Assembly: GCA_964528155.1 (NCBI GenBank)
Contig: CAZGRL010000002.1
Location: 39,832 to 103,831 of the forward strand
Length of the DNA: 64,000 nucleotides
Source of the DNA: G001797105 sp964528155
GTDB lineage: Bacteria > Chloroflexota > Anaerolineae > Anaerolineales > E44-bin32
Direction: 5' to 3'
The notes beneath the pieces were generated by a model. It saw only the letters and a list, made by a program, of their open reading frames with translations. It did no database searches and was not told the origin of the DNA. Position numbers and translations under genes: made by a program. Below are positions 1 through 8,986 of this stretch, one piece after another. Every line of letters begins with the position of its first letter. Position 1 is the stretch's first letter.

Positions 1-338
1 CATGCGAGGAATCCCCGAGCCGCGACCCGCCAAGACTTCATCCGGGTCGGAATGGCGGATCTTCACAGGCCCATTGATCCGACCAGACATCCTTCCCATC
101 CGTCGGCGGTGCGTCGACAGCCAGGATGATCCGACGCGCCGGAGTACGGGCATGACGGCTGCCTTCCCCGCCCACGGCCAACTTCTCGGCCAGTCCATCA
201 AAAAGGCCATGCCATGACCAGACCAGGCGCTCAGGCCTGGCGAAACTCGATCCGCGGTAGACTCCACCTTCGAAGGAAAGCCATGCTGCCAACCACTTCT
301 GATGTCATCTCGCTTTGACCAGGAAACGACAAACCTTC
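1..338. other. left edge, no supported gene
   Basis: I see no gene I can support here. An 84-codon open frame on the minus strand (292 to 38) has no Shine-Dalgarno sequence and no recognisable motif. The first likely start to its right is the ATG at 339. Confidence 0.5.
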
Positions 339-1508
339 ATGAGCGAAACCGGCACGGTCGTTCTTGACCCCCAGCGACAAATCAGAGCCCGGCGGTACGG
401 TACATTGCGCCGGCGGCTGGCTCTGGCTTCCTGGGCATTATCGGCCGCCTATCTTGGCGCATGGGTCGCTTTCGGGTGGGGTCCGGCCTTCGAGCGAGCG
501 ACGGGGTCGCTCGTTGCGAATCGGACAAGTGGCAGCTCATGGTGGATTGTGTTGTTGGCGGTCGCTGTAGCTCTGGGCCTGCCGTTTGGAGTGCTCTATC
601 TGCCGCTTGAATACTACGCCGGCTTTGTCCTGCCTCACCGCTTTCAATTGTCGACTCAAACACTGGGCGGCTGGTTCAGCGACATGGCCAAGGGCGCAGT
701 CCTGTCCATTCTAATCGGCTGCCCATTGCTTATTGGCCTATACGCCCTGATGCGGCTCTCCCCGAACGGTTGGTGGTTGTGGGCGGCCGTCGGTTACAGC
801 GGTGTATCCGTCGTGCTCTCGGCCCTGGCGCCGGTCATCCTCATGCCGATATTCTTCAAATTCCGGCCGTTGGATCAGGCCCACGCCGCGTTGAACGAGA
901 GGTTGCTCGCCTTGACGCGTCGATCGGGAACTCGCGTCCGGGGTGTGTTCACATTCGACATGAGCCGGCGGACGCGAGCCGCCAACGCCGCCCTCGTCGG
1001 CCTTGGGCGCACACGCCGGGTGATCCTGGGGGACACCCTGCTCTCCGAGTTCGAGCCGGAAGAAATCGAGACCGTTCTGGCCCACGAGCTCGGCCACCAC
1101 GTCCACATGGATATTCCGCTCTTCATCCTCGTCCAGACAGGATTCAATCTCCTCACCTTCTACCTGATTGCGACCGGCACCCGCTGGGCGGTGCCTGGCC
1201 TCGGACTGTCGTCCCTGGCCGATCCAGGCGGGCTTCCGGTAGTCGCACTTTCTGCCGGCGTGTTGACCACCATCGTCGGCCCGGTCGCCAATGCGTTCTC
1301 TCGCTGGCGCGAAGCGTTGGCCGATCGATACGCCCTCGAGCTCACGCGCAACCGCGGAGCATTCGTGTCAGCGATGACCAGACTGGCGAACCAGAATCTG
1401 GCTGAGGCCGACCCACCCGGCTGGGCGGTCTTGCTTTTCGCCACGCACCCGCCTTTGGGTCAACGAATTCGGACCGCTCGCAAATTCGGCGAAGGCAGTT
1501 CGGGCTGA
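339..1508 (+). CDS. M48 family (Ste24/CAAX protease-like) membrane metallopeptidase
   Basis: Integral-membrane zinc endopeptidase of the M48 family; relatives cleave prenylated or misfolded membrane proteins. Several hydrophobic segments precede the zinc site HELGHH at about residue 249. The third ligand lies in the downstream motif EALADRYAL, glutamate about 325. The motif order and the long N-terminal membrane region match Ste24-like M48A proteins rather than HtpX, which is shorter. The frame opens at a TTG at 315, but I prefer ATG 339 (MSETGTV), giving about 389 residues; neither start has a good ribosome site. It converges with the M29 peptidase across a hairpin. The substrate cannot be told from sequence. 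Confidence 0.88.
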   Translation: MSETGTVVLDPQRQIRARRYGTLRRRLALASWALSAAYLGAWVAFGWGPAFERATGSLVANRTSGSSWWIVLLAVAVALGLPFGVLYLPLEYYAGFVLPHRFQLSTQTLGGWFSDMAKGAVLSILIGCPLLIGLYALMRLSPNGWWLWAAVGYSGVSVVLSALAPVILMPIFFKFRPLDQAHAALNERLLALTRRSGTRVRGVFTFDMSRRTRAANAALVGLGRTRRVILGDTLLSEFEPEEIETVLAHELGHHVHMDIPLFILVQTGFNLLTFYLIATGTRWAVPGLGLSSLADPGGLPVVALSAGVLTTIVGPVANAFSRWREALADRYALELTRNRGAFVSAMTRLANQNLAEADPPGWAVLLFATHPPLGQRIRTARKFGEGSSG

Positions 1509-1519
1509 AGCTGGGAGCT

Positions 1520-1554
1520 GCTTGCGAGCGCCACCTCGGTTTGAGGCGGCAAGC
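1520..1554. terminator. possible bidirectional terminator hairpin
   Basis: An imperfect stem-loop lies between two convergent genes. GCTTGC at 1520-1525 pairs with GCAAGC at 1549-1554, and CCTC at 1534-1537 pairs with GAGG at 1543-1546. There is no clear T-run, so termination is inferred mainly from position. Confidence 0.35.
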
Positions 1555-1558
1555 ACGC

Positions 1559-2686
1559 TCATGGCGAGATTGTGAACGCGCCCGAATCGTAGATCACCTC
1601 CCCATCGACCTTGATCCGGCCGCCGCGGCGCATGTCACAAATCATGTCCCAATGGATGGCACTGGTGTTATTCGACCCAGCCTGCGGGAAACCGCTTCCC
1701 AGGGCGAGGTGGATCGTCCCCCCGATCTTCTCATCGAACAGGATATTGCGCGTGAATCTGTCGATTCGGTCATTTGTTGCGATGGCGAACTCGCCCAGAT
1801 AACGCGCGCCATCATCGACTTCGAGTTGCCCAAGCAGGAAAGTCTCATTCTTGGCCGCACTGGCTTCGACGACCTTTCCTTTCTCGAATCGCAGTTCAAT
1901 GCCTTCAACTTCATGGCCATCATGGATCGCAGGATAGGTGAATCGGATCCAGCCATGCGCGCTGTCTTCAACGGGGCTGGTATATAGCTCCCCATCCGGC
2001 ATGTTGAAGTGCCCTCCGGAGTTGATGAACCTGCGGCCTTCGACCGACAATCGAAGGTCGACATCCTGGCCTTGCAGGACGACTTCCTTCTTCCCGGCCA
2101 GCCAATCCACCAGGCGATCCTGGCGCTGACTGAAGGACTGCCATGATGCAACTGAATCCCCCTCGTCCGCGCGACAAGCGTGGTATACAAAGTCTTCAAA
2201 CTCACTCAAGCTCATCTCGGCGTCCTGCGCATAAGCCGACGTCGGAAAGAGCGACACAACCCAACGCAATTCTCCCTCAGCGCTCCGCTGCAATGTCCGC
2301 GCCAACATGTCTCCGCGAGACCGATAGTATGCCTGCATTCGCTCCGGCTCGAGCTTGCTCAGGCTTCTCGTATTCGAGAGCGCGCGGATGAAGATAATGA
2401 CCTCAAATTCCTCGCGGACGCTCCTTTCCATCTGCCAGATGTGCTCGAGCTGATCTTCGTCCGCCTCCGACAGCAGGATATGGTCCAGTCCGTCCATTCC
2501 AAGCAGGGCCTCCACACCCATCATGAGGTGTGGGTAGCCACCGCCCCGCAGGGTTTCACGGAAGACCTCCCGAATGAGCGGGGCCGCGTTCGGCGATCCG
2601 ATGATCGCCACGCGATCCTTCGGCCTGACGCCGGTCGAAAAATGGACGAGCGTTCTTCCCAGATTCAGCACGCGCGGATCAGACAT
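1559..2686 (-). CDS. M29 family (thermophilic AmpS/PepS-type) aminopeptidase
   Basis: Cytosolic metal-dependent aminopeptidase that removes N-terminal residues from peptides. The 375-residue length is typical of M29. The expected metal-ligand pattern is visible: a glutamate in NMPDGELYTSP, a glutamate in YLGEFA, a histidine in GTIHLALGSGF, and the final SAIHWDMICD with histidine and aspartate. The C-terminus (KVDGEVIYDSGAF) is also characteristic. ATG start at 2686. It belongs functionally with the M48 and M42 peptidases of this window, but is transcribed alone. Metal type and specificity are not visible. Confidence 0.93.
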   Translation of the reverse strand: MSDPRVLNLGRTLVHFSTGVRPKDRVAIIGSPNAAPLIREVFRETLRGGGYPHLMMGVEALLGMDGLDHILLSEADEDQLEHIWQMERSVREEFEVIIFIRALSNTRSLSKLEPERMQAYYRSRGDMLARTLQRSAEGELRWVVSLFPTSAYAQDAEMSLSEFEDFVYHACRADEGDSVASWQSFSQRQDRLVDWLAGKKEVVLQGQDVDLRLSVEGRRFINSGGHFNMPDGELYTSPVEDSAHGWIRFTYPAIHDGHEVEGIELRFEKGKVVEASAAKNETFLLGQLEVDDGARYLGEFAIATNDRIDRFTRNILFDEKIGGTIHLALGSGFPQAGSNNTSAIHWDMICDMRRGGRIKVDGEVIYDSGAFTISP

Positions 2687-2882
2687 GCGATAAGCCCTCG
2701 ATTATGCGGTCACAGGCGCGACACGAAAGTGCAATCAGTCGAGTAGCGATGCACTATGCTCGCCGACCGTCGCTGAGACACCGACGATCTCGCTGCCCAG
2801 TTGGCGGATGATGCTGCATGGGTTGATTCTAGCTGGAATCGCAGAGGAAGGATTGAGGCAGGACAGCTCTAAACGGGAAGGC

Positions 2883-4376
2883 TCACCATTGCGTTGCGAA
2901 TGAACACCCGGCGCCGAGGTTCAGCGACAGCGAATACCCGGGGTCGCTGTCCGGCCACACGAACTCGAGCTTCAGTTCACGCACAACCCCCGCCGGGATC
3001 GTCGCGGGCACATCCGGCCGGAGCTGGATACCCTTGTCGGTGGGTGGACCGTCGGTCTCGAGGTCGTACAAGACGGTACCGCCGAACAAGATCCGGTTGA
3101 GTGTGTTTGATTCGGGTATCCCTGCCGCGAAGTTTGTGATCTTCAGTTCCGAATCGCTGGCATTGTCGATCTTCCAGCTGACCTCATCCCCTCCGGCCAT
3201 CGGGGCGAAGCTGATCAGTCTCACGCCGGGACAGGCAGCCACAACCACAGGCGTGGCCGTCGCTGCGCGGGCTTCCGTGGGAGTGGGCTGATCCAGTGCC
3301 TGGGTTGACGGCGCCGCCGTCGCCAGCCCGGCGACGGTCGCCGTGGGAGGGCCGGTGGATTGGGCATTCGTCAGCGCCGGATAGATCAGCATTCCGGTGA
3401 CCACCATCACCGGCAGCAAGGCCAGGAGCGCCCAGACAGGCCAGGATGGGGTGGACCGGCTGACGGGGACCGGAGCGACGATCGGCCACGGTCGTGAGAG
3501 AAGCAACGAATTGTCCGCGCTCACTTCGAGGGCGCGCTCCAAACCATCAACGACCTTGCCGGATATGGCGTTGCTGTAAGCTTCGATCTGGTCAGCCACA
3601 GTCGGGAAACGATCCTGGGGATCCTTGGCCAGGCTCTTCAAGATCACGCGCTCGACCACAGGCGAGAGGTCAGGGTTGAACCGACGCGGTCGAGGGACGG
3701 GCTCCTCAATGTGCATGATCACGGTTGCCATCGGCGACTCGCCCTCAAACGGCAGCCGGCCGGTGGCGATCTGATACATGATCACCCCCAGCGAGTACTC
3801 ATCGGATCGAGCGTCGAGTGTCGCTCCGCGGCCTTGCTCAGGCGAGACGTAGGCCGGAGTCCCCATCATCATCGAACCGGTCAGAGTGTTGGAGCCCTCC
3901 ACCAGACGCGCTAGCCCGAAGTCCGCCAGCATGGCTTTGTCATTCTCACCGATCATGATGTTGGATGGCTTGATATCGCGGTGAATGACGCCCTGACTGT
4001 GGGCGAAATGCAGCGCGTCACCAACTTCGCTCATCCAGCGCAGGGCCTCGGCATCGGTCAGACGCCGCTTGACCATCCGATCGTAGAGCGTATCACCGCT
4101 GATGAGAGGCATGGCAAGGTAGATGACGCCGGCGGCCTGCCCGTATGCCAGCACGGGGACGATGTTGGGATGCTTCAGACGTACGACGAGCCCTGCCTCG
4201 CGCCGGAACCTGCGGATGAAACGCCGATCGTTGCCGATCGTCGGCGCGAGAACCTTGATGGCGACTTCCTGCTTACGTCGGGTGTCCATCGCCCGATAGA
4301 CACTCGCCATCCCGCCCTGGCCGATCTGCTCAATGATCTGGAACTGGTCGAGTTGCTGACTGATCAGACTGGCCAT
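2883..4376 (-). CDS. receptor-like Ser/Thr protein kinase (PknB family), transmembrane
   Basis: Hanks-type kinase of about 497 residues. The N-terminal catalytic domain covers residues 12-270: glycine loop GQGGMASV, ATP lysine K41 in AIKVL, catalytic loop HRDIKPSN with D134, an intact DFG at 152-154, and GTPAYVSPEQ. One membrane helix (about 314-335) follows, then a Pro/Thr/Ala linker and a roughly 115-residue external domain with two cysteines that looks like a beta-sandwich. The chosen ATG at 4376 has GGGAG at good spacing; a longer frame back to 4460 lacks this. It is divergent from the reductase gene with 220 bp between them. Its signal and targets are unknown. Confidence 0.9.
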   Translation of the reverse strand: MASLISQQLDQFQIIEQIGQGGMASVYRAMDTRRKQEVAIKVLAPTIGNDRRFIRRFRREAGLVVRLKHPNIVPVLAYGQAAGVIYLAMPLISGDTLYDRMVKRRLTDAEALRWMSEVGDALHFAHSQGVIHRDIKPSNIMIGENDKAMLADFGLARLVEGSNTLTGSMMMGTPAYVSPEQGRGATLDARSDEYSLGVIMYQIATGRLPFEGESPMATVIMHIEEPVPRPRRFNPDLSPVVERVILKSLAKDPQDRFPTVADQIEAYSNAISGKVVDGLERALEVSADNSLLLSRPWPIVAPVPVSRSTPSWPVWALLALLPVMVVTGMLIYPALTNAQSTGPPTATVAGLATAAPSTQALDQPTPTEARAATATPVVVAACPGVRLISFAPMAGGDEVSWKIDNASDSELKITNFAAGIPESNTLNRILFGGTVLYDLETDGPPTDKGIQLRPDVPATIPAGVVRELKLEFVWPDSDPGYSLSLNLGAGCSFATQW

Positions 4377-4582
4377 TCTCGCTCCCACGGCTTGCGATTG
4401 CGCGCCGGCACAGACCCCCCGACTGGCAACCTCGGTGGCAAATCGTTCACAGCGTACCACGTACTGCAGCCCACCGAGAGGGGGAAAGAAGTTGGGTTCA
4501 CACTCATCGCCTTTCCGCTTCTATGGATGTGAAACCGACCCCGAGACTCTTGCCCGCCTGCGAGAGCCGGCAACGGAGGCGG

Positions 4583-4588
4583 TAGAAT
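4583..4588 (+). promoter_or_regulatory. candidate -10 box directly before a GTG start
   Basis: TAGAAT ends 9 nt before the GTG at 4598, so a transcript would begin at or almost at the start codon. I see no matching -35. GGAGG at 4575-4579 is too far from the start to be a normal ribosome site. Confidence 0.3.
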
Positions 4589-4597
4589 GATAGTACC

Positions 4598-5839
4598 GTG
4601 GACCTATATGACGTTGTCGTTATCGGCGCCGGCCCTGGGGGAGCTGCCACCGCCACCTTCCTCGCACGCAGCGGTCTGCATGTCCTGCTTCTGGACAAGT
4701 TCGAGTTCCCCCGAGACAAGACCTGCGGGGATGCCCTCTCGCCGGCGGCGCTCCACGTCCTCGCCGACCTGGGCCTGGCCGACGATCTGCGTCACTCCGG
4801 CTATCGGGTGGACGGGGTCTCGATCACCTCCCCCGAAGGCTTGACTGTGCAGGCCCCAATCCCCGAGCACCCGATCTACCCAAAGCATGGCTATGTCGTT
4901 CCTCGATACCTGCTTGACGACCTCATATTGAACGCAAGTGTGCAATCTGGCGCAGAGTTTCAGGGCGGCACCCATATCCGTTCGATCGAGCAAGCCGATG
5001 AGGGTCTTACCGTCCTCGGAGAAACAGGTCGATCTCCTCGGCGCTTCGTGGCCAGGGTGGTGGTGCTTGCCGTGGGCGCCAATCTTCGACTGCTTCGTTC
5101 GATCGGGATCATCTCCGGCAACGTGGGGTACGCTCATGCCGTGCGGGCGTATTTCGAAGGAATCACGGGGCTGAACCGACAGTTCGAGATTCGTTTCGAT
5201 GGCGCCGAGTTGCCCGGATACGGCTGGATCTTCCCAGTTTCCGGCGAAACGGCCAACGTCGGGGCCGGTCTTCTTCCGCGCCGGGGTCGAAAAGCACCCG
5301 GAGCTGCCACACTGTTGTCGCAGTTCCTCTCGAACGGCCACCTGCAGACTCGATTCCAGTCGGCTCGCCAGGTCGGACCGGTCAAGGGCTTCCCTATCCG
5401 GACGGATTTCCAGCGATCCCCGGTGATCGGCGATCGCTTGCTTCTCGTCGGCGAAGCGGCCGGATTGGTGAATCCGTTCACCGGTGAAGGGATCGACTAC
5501 GCGCTTGAGTCGGCCAGGATCGCAAGCGAATGCCTGATGGCTTGTGTCGAGCGAGGGGATCTATCGCGTGCAGCCCTTGGTCGCTACGAGCGCGCCCTCC
5601 GGCACAGATTCCAGCGCGTCTTCGTGCTCTCCCACAGGATGCGCCGCCAGTATATGAACCCCATCTTGCTCGACCCTCTCATCCGGGCCTGTGCCCGCTG
5701 GCCGGAACTGACCGATCTTCTCGTGCGGACATTGCTGACCTACGCGGATCCGGCCGAGGCGATTCGCCCCGCAGTCATGCTCAAAGTCCTGCGCTGCCTG
5801 CCCTCACATCGCCCTTCAGGCCTGTCGGCGCCCTCCTGA
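4598..5839 (+). CDS. geranylgeranyl reductase family FAD-dependent oxidoreductase
   Basis: Flavoprotein of the geranylgeranyl reductase/digeranylgeranylglycerophospholipid reductase family, which saturates isoprenoid chains of lipids, quinones or pigments. The FAD-binding fold begins at once: GAGPGG at residues 10-15. It is followed by the family signature PRDKTCGDALSP near residue 38 and the second FAD motif GDRLLLVGEAAGLVNPFTGEGI around residue 280. The 413 residues match the family. The GTG start is the only one that keeps the dinucleotide fold intact. In a non-phototroph the likely substrate is a menaquinone or polyprenyl chain; this is an inference. The squalene/phytoene synthase at 17.3 kb is the other isoprenoid gene nearby. 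Confidence 0.87.
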   Translation: MDLYDVVVIGAGPGGAATATFLARSGLHVLLLDKFEFPRDKTCGDALSPAALHVLADLGLADDLRHSGYRVDGVSITSPEGLTVQAPIPEHPIYPKHGYVVPRYLLDDLILNASVQSGAEFQGGTHIRSIEQADEGLTVLGETGRSPRRFVARVVVLAVGANLRLLRSIGIISGNVGYAHAVRAYFEGITGLNRQFEIRFDGAELPGYGWIFPVSGETANVGAGLLPRRGRKAPGAATLLSQFLSNGHLQTRFQSARQVGPVKGFPIRTDFQRSPVIGDRLLLVGEAAGLVNPFTGEGIDYALESARIASECLMACVERGDLSRAALGRYERALRHRFQRVFVLSHRMRRQYMNPILLDPLIRACARWPELTDLLVRTLLTYADPAEAIRPAVMLKVLRCLPSHRPSGLSAPS

Positions 5840-6183
5840 AATCGTCCTCAGTTGGCTGCAAATGGATCTCGCCTCTCCCCGAGTCGTGGGTACGCTCCCG
5901 CGCGTCAGGACGGAGGCCCAGAGCGTGCGGCAGCACTTCCCTCGTATATCATAGGTAGGACAGCCCCACCCGATCGCGCTCAACAAATCCTGAGTCCACA
6001 TCCCCTATCCCTTCCGGAGTGACGTTCAGTTATGGTCCCGGGCTTGCTTCGTTTGGCTCTCCATGCAGCCGAAGTCGACTGAAGCCATGGGGAGTCTTAC
6101 CTATAAATTGTGACGTTCCTCCATAGCTTTGCGCATTTCTTACTATAATATTGGTATGTACGCAGCGGATTGGAGGTATGGGA
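5840..6183. other. intergenic region with candidate promoter
   Basis: No coding frame here is convincing. The right part is A/T-richer than its surroundings and holds TATAAT at 6144-6149, about 40 nt before the regulator start, as well as TATAAA at 6102-6107. I find no good -35 partner for either. Confidence 0.45.
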
Positions 6184-6876
6184 ATGCCGCGTCGGATGAG
6201 GGGCGGATCAAAGGCAGGCAGACCCAGAGGGTCACAGGCGTCTGGGGAGAGCTCCTTCGGCGATCAGGCGCACGCGGCCGTTAACGTGGGGCGGAACCTG
6301 AGGCGGCTCAGGCGAGCGAGGCGGCTTTCTCTGCGTGACCTGGCGGAGAGGAGCGGGCTGGCGGTCAACACGCTCAGCCTGATCGAGAACAACAGAACCT
6401 CGCCCAGCGTGAGCACGCTCCAACAGTTGGCCTTCGGTCTCTCGGAGCCGATCGTGTCCTTCTTTGAGATGGATCCGCCGGGTGAGAGGATCGTCCACCT
6501 AAGGGCAGATCGGAGAACCACGGCCAACTTCGACCATGGAACTTGCGAGATCATGGGTGCTGGATTCCGAGATCAGAGACTGCAGCCCATGCTGGTCAGC
6601 CTCCACCCCGGCGCGGACAGCGGCCAGGCGCCGATCGTTCACACCGGTTTGGAGTTTGTCTACTGTCTGGAGGGGGTGATGGACTACGAGATCGAAGGTG
6701 ATACCTATCGCCTCGAGGTCGGTGATAGCTTGCTGTTTGAGGCGCATCTTCCTCATCGCTGGCACAATCCCCAGGACGAGCCGACGCGAGTGATCATGAT
6801 CCTCTCACCAAGCGACGAGCACGACCTTGCTTCGCGCCGGCACTTCCTCCTGAATGAAAAGGCTGTAGGCATGTGA
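6184..6876 (+). CDS. XRE-family HTH regulator with C-terminal cupin domain
   Basis: Transcription regulator of about 230 residues. A basic N-terminal tail is followed by an HTH_3 domain (about 34-92, with RSGLAVNTLSLIENNRTSPS as the recognition region) and a cupin_2 sensory barrel (about 135-207, with motifs HTGLEFVYCLEG and HLPHRWHNP). Family members such as PuuR-like proteins bind a small metabolite in the cupin and control adjacent catabolic or transport genes. ATG 6184 sits 7 nt after GGAGG at 6172-6176; ATG 6178 is too close to it. The NifX-fold gene starts 46 nt downstream and may be its target or operon partner. The ligand is unknown. Confidence 0.9.
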   Translation: MPRRMRGGSKAGRPRGSQASGESSFGDQAHAAVNVGRNLRRLRRARRLSLRDLAERSGLAVNTLSLIENNRTSPSVSTLQQLAFGLSEPIVSFFEMDPPGERIVHLRADRRTTANFDHGTCEIMGAGFRDQRLQPMLVSLHPGADSGQAPIVHTGLEFVYCLEGVMDYEIEGDTYRLEVGDSLLFEAHLPHRWHNPQDEPTRVIMILSPSDEHDLASRRHFLLNEKAVGM

Positions 6877-6922
6877 TCGTGCACCGGGTCAGGTCAAACT
6901 CGAATCACTGTGGAGAGATGAT

Positions 6923-7321
6923 ATGCGAATCGCTGTGGTGACGGATGACGGCAAAACGGTCAGCAGACATTTCGGCAGGGCCACACATTACCTGGTGGCG
7001 GTGGTGGAGGACGGGCGAATTATCGCCCGTGAGATGAGACAGAAAGTCGGGCACGGAAAGTTTGCCAACGAGCCGCACGATCCCGAGCATCGCGGACAGC
7101 TTCACGGCACGGGGCCGCACGCGCAAACGCGCCACGATCAGATGGTTGAAGCCATTGCTGACTGTGAAGCGCTCATATGCGGCGGCATGGGCTACGGCGC
7201 CTATGAGCGCGTGAAGCAGCGCGGGATTCGGCCGATCATCAGCGACATCATCGATGTCGATCAGGCTGTGATCGAATGCGCCGAGGGGCGTATTGTCGAC
7301 CACTTCGACCGCCTACACTGA
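6923..7321 (+). CDS. NifX/NifB-fold dinitrogenase iron-molybdenum cofactor family protein
   Basis: Small (132 aa) protein of the IPR003731 fold, which in nitrogen fixers carries FeMo-cofactor precursors. Free-standing copies in non-fixers have no settled role. The family start MRIAVVTDDGKTVSRHFGRATHY and the ending CGGMGYGAYERVKQRGIRPII are clear. Between them is an unusually histidine-rich loop (about residues 44-77), suited to metal binding. No nif gene is in the window, so nitrogenase work is unlikely. The neighbouring MBL-fold gene fits a pairing of these families that I recall from other genomes. GGAGAG precedes the ATG. Confidence 0.85.
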   Translation: MRIAVVTDDGKTVSRHFGRATHYLVAVVEDGRIIAREMRQKVGHGKFANEPHDPEHRGQLHGTGPHAQTRHDQMVEAIADCEALICGGMGYGAYERVKQRGIRPIISDIIDVDQAVIECAEGRIVDHFDRLH

Positions 7322-7825
7322 TCTCGCATCCGCAGCCCCACGTGTGAATGGGGGTGCGGTAGCAGGGAGACGCAAGTCGCATTCTTCATCACAACCGGCC
7401 GTTCATCTGCGGATGAGGGGGGCCGTCCCCTCTGGGAGGATGCGCCGACCATGAGACATGTCTTCGTACCCGGCCTTTCTTGTCGATTGGGTCGATCTCG
7501 GGGTGTCGGTCACATCTTGCCTGAGACCCGCAATTGGGGTTGCGCCCAATCCGGGCCGGCCGGATATCCCTGCTCATCCACGGATGGCGTGAATGGCTCC
7601 CCCATCATGAGATCCCCATCAACCTCGAGGCCGAGTTGACAGGCCGCGCCCCGGGCGAGATTAACCAGACGACGTTCGTCCCTTCCGGCAAAACCACACC
7701 GTATCCTGGGCCGGGGGATAATCGAAAAGACCAGGCGACTGACCGAGGTTCCCGAGGCCGTGACCATCAGTGGACCCCTGCATTAGGCGCCACCCATTGA
7801 AGGGGCGACGTCCCAGGACCGAGCG
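7322..7825. other. 500-bp region without a recognisable gene
   Basis: Besides the hairpin at 7330-7359 there is a second stem, GAGGGG at 7415-7420 with CCCCTC at 7427-7432. Open frames of 60-90 codons run on both strands, but none has a motif or a consistent ribosome site. It may hold remains of a lost gene between the NifX-like and MBL genes; I cannot show this. Confidence 0.4.
7330..7359 (+). terminator. hairpin after the NifX-like gene
   Basis: An 11-bp stem with one mismatch (7330-7340 with 7349-7359) and an 8-nt loop starts 9 nt after the stop codon. No T-run follows, so it may terminate weakly or protect the transcript end. Confidence 0.45.
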
Positions 7826-8737
7826 ATGACCCTCGGAAAGTGTCGCGGTCCGCTGCTCCTTCTTTTTCTGAGCCTGAGCGTATTGTGCCTGGCGCATCAG
7901 GCGTTGCCGGTCAACCCCCTTGGAGTGACGCCAACCCGGATGACACCGGAAGCCAGCGTACCCCCCGACCCTACTGGAACAAGCCCAATGTCCACTCTCA
8001 CGACTGAGCCCGCCTCGCCGACCCCCGTCGGAACGATCGTCATGACGATCGTGTTCGACAACCGTCCCTTCGATCCCTCCTTGACCACCGCGTGGGGTTT
8101 CTCATGTCTGGTCCGGACGCCGACGAAAACGGCGCTGTTTGATACGGGAGGTGACGGAGCGATCCTGATGGCCAACATGGCGACTCTTCAGATCGATCCT
8201 GGCCAGATCGATGTGGTCGTTCTTTCGCACAATCACCGTGATCACACAGGTGGCCTGCCGGCGCTTCTCGCGGCGAATGATCACCTGACCATCTACGTCC
8301 CTGCATCGTTCGCCGATCAGATGAGCGATCTGGCAGGCGACCGCGCCCAGGTGGTAGCGGTCAGGCAGCCGATGCTGATCACGGATGGGATCTGGGCATT
8401 AGGGGAGATGGGCACAGTAGTCATCGAACAAGCGCTGGCAGTGGAGACCAGCCAGGGTCTGGTTGTCCTGACCGGCTGTGCGCATCCCGGTCTTCCACCG
8501 ATCGTCACTCGCGCCCTGACATTGGGCGAAGTCGACATGCTGATCGGAGGCTTCCACCTGCAAGATGCCAGCCTGGAGACCATTCAGGGTGTTATCGAAG
8601 AGGTTCGGTCACTCGGGGTGAGGCGAGTGGCCCCCTGTCACTGCACGGGAGATACGGCCATCCGAGAGTTCCAGGAGGCCTTCGGCCCGGATTTCCACGA
8701 GGCAGGGGTTGGCGCTCGGTATGAATTCGAACGCTAG
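7826..8737 (+). CDS. exported metallo-beta-lactamase-fold protein (dihydropterin-synthase-like subfamily)
   Basis: 303-residue MBL-fold hydrolase. A hydrophobic signal segment (about 8-25) and a Thr/Pro linker to residue 70 suggest export. The metal motif is H135-N-H137-R-D139-H140 (HNHRDH); later ligands are probably in TGCAHPG and GGFHLQ, and CHCTGD follows near the C-terminus. This arrangement resembles the MBL subgroup annotated as 7,8-dihydropterin-6-methyl-aminobenzene-phosphate synthase, whose archaeal namesake is cytosolic, so that name should not be taken as the function. Export of such a protein is unusual. It follows the NifX-like gene on the same strand. Confidence 0.82.
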   Translation: MTLGKCRGPLLLLFLSLSVLCLAHQALPVNPLGVTPTRMTPEASVPPDPTGTSPMSTLTTEPASPTPVGTIVMTIVFDNRPFDPSLTTAWGFSCLVRTPTKTALFDTGGDGAILMANMATLQIDPGQIDVVVLSHNHRDHTGGLPALLAANDHLTIYVPASFADQMSDLAGDRAQVVAVRQPMLITDGIWALGEMGTVVIEQALAVETSQGLVVLTGCAHPGLPPIVTRALTLGEVDMLIGGFHLQDASLETIQGVIEEVRSLGVRRVAPCHCTGDTAIREFQEAFGPDFHEAGVGARYEFER

Positions 8738-8986
8738 GGCGTCGTATGTCGGCGATGCCCGATCGCGCCAGGTCGACCCAGGCGACCGCAGCTGACAATC
8801 CCGTCTCCGCGACATGGACAGTGATCCCGGTTCGTCCCGGGGACGCCGGAGAGAGGTCCGCCAGGAGGCACCTATGGGATGCCTCGGGTCGTCCCGGATC
8901 GTGGCGCGCCGGCCCGAACTTGCGAAATCCGGCACAATCCCCTACAGTGTTTCTACAGTCCCATTCACAAGCAAGGAGCACGACCG

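Noticed and set aside
38..292. 84-codon minus-strand open frame at the left edge
   Set aside because: No ribosome site, motif or partner; kept only as a note.
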